Positions 1 to 9,500 of a stretch of DNA of 64,000 nt are shown here, one piece after another (position 1 is the stretch's first letter; each line of letters starts with the position of its first letter). The translations under genes were made by a program, and so were the position numbers. A model generated the notes under the pieces. It ran no database searches, was not told the origin of the DNA, and was given only the letters and a program-made list of their open reading frames with translations. The stretch is from UBA5543 sp964464965 (GTDB lineage Bacteria > Bacteroidota > Bacteroidia > Chitinophagales > Chitinophagaceae). The stretch lies in the NCBI GenBank assembly GCA_964464965.1, contig CAYXHM010000003.1:62001-126000 (forward strand), given 5' to 3'.

Positions 1-1374
1 GTTGGCCTGAACATCAGCAAGGTGATAGACTTTATACTACTGCCTAAATTCAACACCACGTATGAAGAAGTAAAATGCGTAGGGCTGGACAGGGACAAGA
101 GTAAACTGTATGCTACCATACTTTTGAAAAATCCCTACGGCTACGCGGGCAACCTGTGCAGCAATGGCAGCAGGGAATACGTGGCCTTTTATATGGACTT
201 CGGTAGTGGCTGGCAGCATATGGGCACATCTTCTGTAGAGGTGCACGATGTAACGCCCATGCCTACTGGCGGCCTGAGCTACCATGTAGAGCTGCCAGTG
301 AGCCTGGAGAAATACCAGAAAACAAAATGTAGCGAAACCTACTTTGCTAAAGTAAAAGCCATCCTGTCTTGGAACATGCTGCCACCGGACAACGAACCAA
401 ACTGGATAGCGCCTTGGGGAGACTGGGAGCAGGCTTACGTGGAAATACGCCACCGTGCAGAAGGACCTACCGGCAAAAAACCGATACTGACAGCCATAGG
501 TAATATACCGGTGAAAAAAATAAATACCGTGACAGGTGCTGTAGATAAAAACCTGGATGTGCCGGATGCAGGAGTGGATGTGTATGATGGTTTCTCCTTC
601 AATGGAACGATACCGCTGACAGGTATTATACCTGAACATCCGGATTCAAACGACAACCCTGCTGCACAGGTGAAATACCGTATCATGCTGAAACGCGCGG
701 GTGAGCCCGATACCAGCTTCGCACCTGTTATGAACAGCTTCAGGGTATTGAAAAACGTCATCAGCGGTGGCATACTTACCCAAAGCCAGGAAACACAAAC
801 ACCTGATGCATCGGGTTACTACAACTACCTGGTGGACTATAACAACCCGACCATTGTAACCGTGCATGGTGAACTGTTTGGTGTTATCACTGTTGCCGAG
901 TCCGGCGTTTATGAACTGTACCTGGAAACCACAGCAGGTTTTGAAAGCGCACGCCACCGCGTGAAGGTGGATAAGACTGCGCCTAAGAACGTGAGTATAA
1001 AAGTAAACGGATCTGAAGACTGCGGTACGCTGATAAAAGGCATGGACATAACAGGTACTTATTCACTGGCCGATGATGAGAACAACTGCCATAGCGTGTC
1101 ATTCGAATTTATACAGCTGCGTGCCGGAGACTCTACAACGTTTAAAGTAGATGGTATCATACGCAGTTTCGGCGCACAGGTGAACGTACCTGTAGCAGGC
1201 AAGACAGGTGACTGGTCTATCACTACCAACAATGTGCGTAAATGCGGCTACAACATCAGGTTGCGCGCGTACGACAGGACACTGGTTTGTTATGCATTCG
1301 TACCCTATGCTTATTCATTCTACCAGCAGCATAGTATAGATACAATAGGTTTCTGCCTGAATGACGCACAATAA
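1..1374 (+). CDS. C-terminal part of a large protein with Ig-like segments (5' end outside window)
   Basis: The reading frame is open from base 1, so this is the last 457 residues of a longer protein; the GTG at 22 is only an internal valine. I do not recognise the family. The sequence is beta-rich with few charged runs. Near residues 300-335 it has a stretch ending in VDKTAPKNVSIKVNG, the 'DKTAP' hinge often seen at the start of bacterial Ig-like or big-Ig domains. There is no T9SS sorting domain at the C-terminus and no membrane anchor in the visible part. An inverted repeat that could end transcription follows 6 nt after the stop. A surface or secreted role is likely from composition and from the lipoproteins downstream, but this is inference. 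Confidence 0.75.
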   Translation, partial: VGLNISKVIDFILLPKFNTTYEEVKCVGLDRDKSKLYATILLKNPYGYAGNLCSNGSREYVAFYMDFGSGWQHMGTSSVEVHDVTPMPTGGLSYHVELPVSLEKYQKTKCSETYFAKVKAILSWNMLPPDNEPNWIAPWGDWEQAYVEIRHRAEGPTGKKPILTAIGNIPVKKINTVTGAVDKNLDVPDAGVDVYDGFSFNGTIPLTGIIPEHPDSNDNPAAQVKYRIMLKRAGEPDTSFAPVMNSFRVLKNVISGGILTQSQETQTPDASGYYNYLVDYNNPTIVTVHGELFGVITVAESGVYELYLETTAGFESARHRVKVDKTAPKNVSIKVNGSEDCGTLIKGMDITGTYSLADDENNCHSVSFEFIQLRAGDSTTFKVDGIIRSFGAQVNVPVAGKTGDWSITTNNVRKCGYNIRLRAYDRTLVCYAFVPYAYSFYQQHSIDTIGFCLNDAQ

Positions 1375-1380
1375 CCATAA

Positions 1381-1418
1381 AAGCAGTGAAAGAACCCAGT
1401 AAGGTTTTTTCACTGCTT
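1381..1418. terminator. Inverted repeat after the first gene, probable terminator
   Basis: An 11-bp perfect stem (AAGCAGTGAAA at 1381-1391 pairing with 1408-1418) has a 16-nt loop and begins 6 nt after the stop at 1374. The T-rich run lies inside the 3' arm, not after it, so termination strength on the + strand is uncertain. It separates the first gene from the protease lipoprotein. Confidence 0.5.
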
Positions 1419-1463
1419 AATATAATAAACAATTATTCACTAATTTATCAAAAAAGGAAACAG

Positions 1464-2060
1464 ATGAAAAAAATCAGAAACCGGAAGATGGCTACCTTGG
1501 CGGGTATCGCACTTCTGCTCATCAGCTCATGCTGCAAGCCTGAAGTTTCGGGCAATGTAGCCAATACGTTAAAACCGCAGGAAACCAACAACTGGTGCTG
1601 GGCAGCTACTACCCAGATGCTGGCAGCGCACCAGGGTGTAACTGTAACCCAGTGCTCGCTGGCCAACCAGCGCTTTGGCCGCACAGACTGTTGCAACCCG
1701 CAGAATGACAACGCAAGCTGCCCCAAAACTAATAACTGTAACATGCCCGGCTGGCTGATGCTTACAGAGTGCGGGCTGAGCTATAGTGAAACAGAACCGG
1801 CAATGAGCTGGACAGACCTGCGCAAGCAGATATATTGCTCTAAGAAGCCCATGGGATATGCTTACGGCACGCCCGGTGTTGTAGGCCACGTGGTAGTGAT
1901 AAAAGGTTACATAACACTTGGGGGTACCAATTATGTGATACTGAACGACCCATGGTCGCCCTGCAATGGAGAGGAACGCATCATTACATACGAACAATAT
2001 GCAGACCCTGCCGGCTCATCTACACATTGGAACACCTGGTATAACATTAAGAAACTATAG
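1464..2060 (+). CDS. Papain-like cysteine protease lipoprotein (AvrRpt2/C70-like)
   Basis: This is a predicted secreted, lipid-anchored cysteine protease of 198 residues. The ATG at 1464 is chosen because it follows AAAGGAAA and begins a proper lipoprotein signal (MKKIRNRK, then a hydrophobic stretch and LISSC with Cys23). The GTG at 1386 would start inside the upstream hairpin. The catalytic pattern is clear: Cys45 in NNWCWAAT preceded by Gln40, His142 in VVGHVVVIKGY, and Asn161/Asp162 in ILNDPWSPC. These match the papain-like AvrRpt2 family, in which Q-x(n)-NWCWAA and an H..N/D pair form the active site. Six further cysteines between residues 64 and 104 suggest disulfides outside the cytoplasm. 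It could instead act as a peptidase-fold toxin or processing enzyme; the substrate is unknown. Confidence 0.8.
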   Translation: MKKIRNRKMATLAGIALLLISSCCKPEVSGNVANTLKPQETNNWCWAATTQMLAAHQGVTVTQCSLANQRFGRTDCCNPQNDNASCPKTNNCNMPGWLMLTECGLSYSETEPAMSWTDLRKQIYCSKKPMGYAYGTPGVVGHVVVIKGYITLGGTNYVILNDPWSPCNGEERIITYEQYADPAGSSTHWNTWYNIKKL

Positions 2061-2087
2061 TCACTTAACTTTGAAAAAGATATAAAT

Positions 2088-2762
2088 ATGAAACATATAA
2101 AATCAATCATAACCATCGCGCTACTGGCAGCAGCGGCAAGTTGTACAGATATGAAAGGCGAGAACAATGGCACAGACGGGGGCGACAGCAAGCCCAAACA
2201 GTTTACATCGGCAACGGAAGCCGCGGTAGCTGCAAAAGAAGATATGCTTGCAGCAGCAGAGACCGTGGATTTTGGCATAGACAAAGGCAAACTAAAAAGT
2301 GCGGAGCCGGGTGCTCCCGTTTATAAATATGAGATAGACTGGGAAGCATTGCTGAAAGCAGACACAGGTGCAACACCTGAAACTGTATCGGGCAGGGAAG
2401 CCCTGACACTGGTGCCGCTCATCAGCAATGGCGAGGTAATAACTGTCATATCGCTAAGGGATGAGAATGGCAGCTATGGCATAGGTGGCCTGGGGGATAA
2501 GCAAATAAGCAGCGAACTGGATATGGTGCGCCGTGCCAACCCCACTGGTATGCAGGGAGAGGTGAGTATTTATGAAGTGCCAAACCTGCAGGCGACAATC
2601 TATGCGGTAAAGGGTAGTGAGTTGTATTACACATCATATAATAACAACTCCATCCGCCAGGGACTGACCGCAAAAGAGCTGGTGGATAACCTGAGAATGG
2701 ATGCCCAGCGTTTTGAAAAGCAATACAGGGAACAACTGAGAAAAGGCAAACTGGTGAGATAA
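2088..2762 (+). CDS. Lipoprotein of unknown function
   Basis: A 224-residue protein begins with a lipoprotein signal (MKHIKSIITI, then LLAAAASC with Cys at about residue 19). I do not recognise the remaining domain. It is rich in Glu/Lys with mixed alpha/beta character, and residues 110-150 include the run VITVISLRDENGSYGIGG. It lies 27 nt after the protease gene and is probably cotranscribed with it, so a partner, substrate or inhibitor relation is possible but unproved. A GC-rich hairpin follows 22 nt after the stop. Confidence 0.7.
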   Translation: MKHIKSIITIALLAAAASCTDMKGENNGTDGGDSKPKQFTSATEAAVAAKEDMLAAAETVDFGIDKGKLKSAEPGAPVYKYEIDWEALLKADTGATPETVSGREALTLVPLISNGEVITVISLRDENGSYGIGGLGDKQISSELDMVRRANPTGMQGEVSIYEVPNLQATIYAVKGSELYYTSYNNNSIRQGLTAKELVDNLRMDAQRFEKQYREQLRKGKLVR

Positions 2763-2784
2763 GAATAAACAATATGTATTTGGT

Positions 2785-2814
2785 CAAGCCCGCCGCTATT
2801 TACCGGCGGGCTTG
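2785..2814. terminator. GC-rich hairpin after the lipoprotein gene
   Basis: An 11-bp stem (2785-2795 with 2804-2814, CAAGCCCGCCG and its complement) has an 8-nt loop. It lies 22 nt after the stop at 2762 and ahead of ruvA. No T run follows, so this may be a weak terminator or an mRNA-stabilising hairpin. Confidence 0.6.
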
Positions 2815-2964
2815 CCATATTCATCAGACTACGTAATTGTAAAATAATACTGCATAATCCACTGGTATGCTACCTATGTGTTTTGAAGCGGATAAAAGAG
2901 GCATTTTTTTAGGGTTATTGATTCAATAAAAGTAAATTACATCCCCTTAATTGAAAGAAATAAT

Positions 2965-3543
2965 ATGTTTGCATATATAGAGGGAGATTTAACATATAAG
3001 TCGCCTTCGGTTATTTATTTGTGCGTACACGGCGTAGCTTACGAAGTAAATATTACGTTACAGACGTTCAGCAAAATACAGCACCTGGACAAGTGCCGCT
3101 TGTACACGCACCTGCAGGTGCGCGAAGATGCATGGGTGATGTATGGCTTTGCAGATGAGCAGGAGCGCGAGACATTCAGGGCGTTGCTGGCTATAAGCGG
3201 CGTAGGTGCGACAACGGCCAGGTTGATATTATCATCTCTGAAACCGGAAGAGCTATCGCATATCATAGCTACTGAAAATGTGAACAGCCTGCAGAAAGTA
3301 AAAGGGATAGGTGCCAAAACCGCCCAACGTATCATATTAGAACTTAAAGGGAAGTTGCAGGTACAGCCGCAGGATGTGACAATATCAGGCTTTTCGCACA
3401 ATACAATAGAGAATGATGCGTTATTTGCATTAGTAAACCTGGGTATCAGCAAAAGCGCTGCACAATCTGCAATAAGCAAGGTAAAAGATGCCGGGACTTT
3501 AAGTGTGGAAGATTTAATAAAACAAGCGTTAAAGCTACTGTAA
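2965..3543 (+). CDS. ruvA: Holliday junction branch migration protein RuvA
   Basis: RuvA is the DNA-binding subunit of the RuvAB Holliday-junction helicase and directs RuvB during recombinational repair. At 192 residues it is near the family's usual length of about 200. The N-terminal OB fold begins MFAYIEGDL and has VHGVAYEV. Two helix-hairpin-helix motifs follow: ISGVGATTARLIL at about residues 78-90 and VKGIGAKTAQRIILELKGKL at about 112-131. The C-terminal RuvB-contact domain covers roughly residues 145-192. sprA starts 23 nt downstream on the same strand, a neighbourhood seen in other Bacteroidota, so the two are probably cotranscribed. Confidence 0.97.
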   Translation: MFAYIEGDLTYKSPSVIYLCVHGVAYEVNITLQTFSKIQHLDKCRLYTHLQVREDAWVMYGFADEQERETFRALLAISGVGATTARLILSSLKPEELSHIIATENVNSLQKVKGIGAKTAQRIILELKGKLQVQPQDVTISGFSHNTIENDALFALVNLGISKSAAQSAISKVKDAGTLSVEDLIKQALKLL

Positions 3544-3566
3544 ACCCGGAAAGCCGTTTAAAGAAA

Positions 3567-6500
3567 TTGACAGGGAAGAATTTTGGATATAAGCTGGTTT
3601 TGATGCTGTTACTACTTGTAGTGATAGCAAATGTGGCTGCCCGCGACATAGACGACCCCTTTGACTATGATGAGCCTGCCGATGATACTACCGCCAAGCA
3701 AAAAGATACTACCCAGCTAAAGTTCCCTATATATGACAATACCGGCACACCCCAAAACCAGGTACCTGCCAGTATAGACCTGCAGGACCCGCAGAACATT
3801 GAGCAGGAAGTAGAATATTCCCCTGAAGACACCGGCTACTATTTCTCAGAGAAACTGAGCGACCGCTACCTGGGTGCGCCAACCTTTATGACATTTGACG
3901 AGTACATGAAGTACCAGTCTAAAAAAGATGAGCAGACCTACTGGAAACGCAGGATGGATGCGCTGACGCTGTTCAATAAAAAGCCGGACCTGCCGGTGAT
4001 GTATAAGAAAGGCCTGTTTGACAGGTTGTTTGGCGGTAATACCATATCTGTAAAACCACAGGGTAACGTAGATATAACATTTGGCGGAAACTGGCAGAAT
4101 ATACAAAACCCCACACTGCCGCAACGTGCGCAGAAATATGGTGTGTTTGACTTTGACATGCAGATGAACGTAAACCTGCTGGCCACAGTGGGTGAAAAAT
4201 TAAAACTGAACATCAGCAATAATACCAATGCGACATTTGACTACCAGAACATACAGAAACTGGAATATGTAGGCAATGAAGATGAAATAATAAAAAAGGT
4301 AGAGGCCGGTAATATAAGTTTCCCGCTGAACAGTTCACTAATCAGCGGCGTACAATCACTGTTTGGTATTAAAACCCAGTTGCAGTTTGGTAAGCTCTGG
4401 GTAACATCAGTACTGTCTCAGCAGAAATCTAAACGGCAAAGCCTTACCATACAAGGAGGCGCGCAAACACAACAGTTTGCTATAAAGGCCGATGATTATG
4501 AAGAGAACAGGCACTTTTTAATGGCGCAGTATTTCAGGAATAACTATAATAATGCCCTGGCTACTTTTCCCGTTATATCATCGCTGGTTACCATTAATAA
4601 AATAGAGGTATGGATTACCAATAGTACCGGTGCGACAGATGGCGTGCGTAACATCATTGGTTTTATGGACCTGGGTGAAAATGCGCCTTACCGAGAAATA
4701 ATGCGGGGACAACCCAAACCAGTGCCTAATGGTCTGCCCGACAACTATAGTAACCAATTATACAGCAGCCTGCAACAGATACCCGGCATACGTACGCAAG
4801 GAAACACCCATCTGATAAGCGGTACCGGTTTCAGTCTGAAAGAGGGTACAGACTATTCAGCCGTAACCGCGCGTAAACTAAACACAACAGAATATTCATA
4901 CAACCCGCAGTTGGGTTATATATCGCTGAACACACAGATAAACCCTAATGATGTTTTGGTAGTGGCATACCGCTACACTTACAATGGTCAAACATACCAG
5001 GTAGGTGAATTTGCTGAAGATCTGCCACCCGCTACAGGGCAGCAACAACCCGGACAACCCGGTCAGCCTACACAGCCATCGGGCAATACGCAAAAGGTAT
5101 TGTTTATGAAAATGCTGAAAACAAACTCGCCTAGTCCAAGGTTGCCCATGTGGGACCTGATGATGAAAAACATATACGCGCTGGGCGGGCTGGGTGTGTC
5201 TAAAGATGAATTCAGGCTGAATGTATTGTACCAGGACCCCGGCGGCGGGGAAAAAAGATATTTACCGGAAGGTGAGAAGGCAGGCGTACCACTGATAACA
5301 CTGCTGAACCTGGACAGGCTCAACTTTCAGAACGACCCAGCACCAGATGGTATTTTTGACTTTGTAGAAGGAATAACTATTAACACCCAGCAGGGCAAAA
5401 TAATATTCCCCGTACTGGAACCTTTTGGAAACGACCTGAGGCCGGCGCTGGGTTCGAACACGCAACTGGAAAATAAATACCTGTACGGCATACTGTATGA
5501 TAGTACCAAAACAGTAGCCCGGCAGTTTCAGCAAAACAACCGGTATGTAATAAAGGGCTCTTACAGGTCGTCATCATCATCAGAGATATTCCTGGGAGGC
5601 TTTAACATACCACAGAACTCTGTATCTGTATCGGCAGGGGGACAAAGGCTGGTAGAGAATGTAGATTACCAGATAGACTATGGGCTGGGCAGGTTGAAAA
5701 TTCTGAACTCGGGTATATTAAACTCGGGCATACCCATAAATGTGCAGTATGAAGATAACGCCACCTTTGGCTTCCAGGTGCAAAACTTTCTGGGTACAAG
5801 GCTGGACTATTTTGTGAACGATAAATTTACCCTGGGTGGTACTTATATGCGCCTTACAGAGCGCCCGTTCACACAGAAAACCAACGTTGGAGAAGACCCT
5901 ATTAAAAATACAGTAATAGGCCTGGATGCGAACTACCAATCGGAAACGCCGGCAATAACCCGCCTGCTGGATAAATTGCCGCTGTTCTCTACCAGCGCGC
6001 CTTCTTTCCTGAATGTGTCAGGAGAGGTGGCGGGCTTAATGCCCAGTCACCCACGCCAGATAGACGTGTTGGACCCCGAAGGTTCTGTTTATATTGATGA
6101 TTTTGAAGGTACACGCAGTTCTTACGATTTGAAATTCCCGGCGAATGCCTGGACGTTATCTTCAACACCCGCCGGTGCAGTAAACCGGAATAATGTGGAG
6201 CTTTTCCCTGAAAGCAGGGAAAACAATAACCTTGCTTATGGTAAAAACAGGGCACGCCTGGCATGGTACTTCCTGGAGCCGACATTGGTAGATCCCAACA
6301 ATGGTGTACCACAATATGTAAAAGATGACCCCAACCAGCACTATATAAGACTGGTGCAGCAAACGGAAGTATTCCCGGACAGGTCTAACCTGAGCCTGCA
6401 AAATGCACTGAGCACACTTGACCTTGCATATTTTCCTAACGAACGCGGGCCATATAACTTTGATACAGATGGCATAACGCCCGACGGTAAACTTACCAAC

Positions 6501-9500
6501 CCGCAGGGAAGATGGGGTGGTATCATGAGGGCTATAGATAACAGTGACTTTGAACAATCGAACGTAGAGTTTATAGAGTTCTGGATGATGGATCCTTTTA
6601 TAGGCAGGTCCGGTGCCCAGGGTGGTTCACTGTATATAAACCTGGGTAACGTATCAGAAGATGTACTGAAAGATTCCCGCATGTTTTTTGAGAATGGCAT
6701 CACGTACCCTAAAAACCTTTCCCAGCTTACAGAAAGCAGGTGGGGCTATACACCGGTTTTTCAGCAGCAGATAACCAGGGCGTTTGAAAATGATCCTGCC
6801 GCCAGAACCACGCAGGATGTAGGATATGACGGGCTTGAAAACGAAGAAGAGCGCCAGTTTTTTACACAATATCTAAGCCAGATGGCTGCCAAAGGCCTGC
6901 CGCAGCAAGTAATAGACCAGATAAATGCTGACCCGGCTGCAGATGATTATAGATACTTCCGTGCCCAGGAATATGAAGATAACAACACGAATGTAATATC
7001 GCGTTATAAAAAGTTCAATAACCCCCACGGCAACTCACCTGTATCTGACGGAAGCAGCAGTTTTTCATTTGCCGGTACTAATATACCTGAGTCTGAAGAC
7101 ATAAACCGTGATAATACACTGAACGAATCTGAAGACTATTACCAATACCGCCTGGATATTCAACCCAATATGCAGGTAGGAACCAACTATATTATCAATA
7201 AGAATGAAGTTGATGTTAATTTGCCCAACGGCAGCAAGGCCAGGGAAACATGGTACCAGTTTAAAATACCGATACAAGAGTACAGCAATGTGGTAGGCGG
7301 TATAGCAGATTTCCGTTCCATCAGGTTCATGCGTATGTTTCTTACAGGCTTCCAGGATAGTGTAGTAATGCGTTTTGCCCGCCTCGAACTGGGGCGTAAC
7401 AACTGGAGGCGTTACCTGTTTTCGCTACAGGATCCCGGTGAGAATATACCATCTAATGACAACACAGAGTTTTCAGTACAATCTGTAAGCCTGGAAGAAA
7501 ACAGCAAACGCCAGCCAGTACCCTATGTAATACCACCGGGGGTAAACAGGCAGCAGGCCAATGTATCGAGCGGGCAGAGTATACAGCTAAACGAGCAGTC
7601 ATTGTCGTTACAGGTATGCAACCTGAAGGATGGTGACGCGCGTGCCGTATTTAAAGAAGTAAATGTAGATATGCGCCAGTTTACAGGCCTGCGAATGTTT
7701 GTACATGCTGAATCGCGTATAGGGCAGACACCATTAAATAATGGTGATGTGAAAGCTATCGTGCGTATAGGTAGCGACTTTATCAATAACTATTATGAAT
7801 ACCAGATACCATTAAAAATATCGCAGCCGGGCAATGCAAGCGCGGGTGAGGTATGGCCTGAAGAAAACAGGATAGACCTGGTGCTGGAAGACCTGGTAAA
7901 GGCAAAAACAGAACGTAACGCCCAAGGGTTGACCACATTTGTGCCCTACCGTACAGTAGCCCCTAACGGTAATACAATTGTAGTGGTAGGTAATCCGAAT
8001 ATAGGGGAGGCTAAAACAATTATGCTGGGTATATCTAACCCGCAAAAAGACAATAACCCGCTGGATGACGGGCAGAATAAATGCGCGGAAGTATGGTTTA
8101 ATGAGTTGCGCCTGGTAGGTCTTGATGAAAAACCCGGATATGCAGCCTCGGGCAAGGTAAGCCTGCAGATGGCAGACCTGGGTAATATAAACCTGAGCGG
8201 TAGTATGCACACGCAGGGCTATGGCAGTATAGACCAGAAACTGAACCAGCGTTTCAGGGACAATTTTTATCAATACAGCGCATCTACCAACCTGAACATG
8301 GGTAAGTTATTGCCGAGGACATGGGGGCTGCAATTGCCATTGTTCCTGGGTTATTCAGAAAATATCAGTAATCCGCAATATGACCCGTATGACAGGGATG
8401 TTACTTACAAAAACAAACTTAACTCTGCTACTGATGCACGCCAGAGAGACTCTTTACGGAAAACGGCGCAAGACTACTCTTCGGTGCTAAGCGTCAACGT
8501 GTCTAACGTAAGGGTAACAGGCAACCCGGATAAGCCCGCTACTAAAAACAGGCCATGGGACATTAAAAATTTCGACGTCAGCTACGCTTACAATAAACAA
8601 CTGAAGCGTAACCCTGTTTTGGAGAAAGATGAACTGCTGGACCAGAAAGCAGGCCTTGGATACACTTATACTATCAAATCCAAATCTATAGAGCCGTTCA
8701 AAAAACTTATTAAGACAAAGTCTCCATGGGCAATGCTCATTAAAGATTTCAATTTTAAACTACTACCAGCCAACTTTACATTCCGTACAGACCTGCAGAA
8801 AATATTTAACGAAACGCAGGTAAGGAACGTTACCAACGACCCTATAGAAATACAGCCAACCTATTTTAAAAACTTTTTATGGTCGCGCACCTATACTACA
8901 AGGTGGGAACTGGCCCGCTCATTATCTTTTGACTACACTGCCAGCAACAACTCGCGTGTAGATGAACCATATGGGCCGGTAGATACACAGTCTGAAAAAG
9001 ATACCCTGTGGAACAACTTCAGCAGGCTGGGCAGGAATACTTTTTACACCCAGCAATTCAATGCCAGTTATACACCACCGTTGCAGAAAATTCCACTGCT
9101 GGATTGGACCAACATGAGGCTGACCTATGGCAATACCTATAGCTGGACGGCAGCATCGAGGCTGGCATATAACCAGGGGAATATCATAGGCAATACACAA
9201 ACAAAGCAGGCCAATGGCGAGCTTAATTTTGACAGGTTGTATAATAAACAGCGCTGGCTGAGGGCCGTGAACCAACCTAAACCCAGGAAAAATCCTGCAG
9301 ACACGGCGGCTAAAAAGGCAATGAAAGACCTGAGAGGAAACCAGGATACAGACGTTAAAGCAAAACAGGAAAAAGTAAAGGAAAAATTTGATATAGATAA
9401 AGCTATAGAAGAGTTGGCCGGTAAAATGACCAATGAGCAACTTGACTCTACACGTAAAGTATTTATAGCAGAAGAAGAAGCCAGGCTGAAAGCAGAAAAA

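Noticed and set aside
1386..1463. GTG start for the papain-like protease
   Set aside because: It sits in an inverted repeat and would place 26 residues before the lipoprotein signal.
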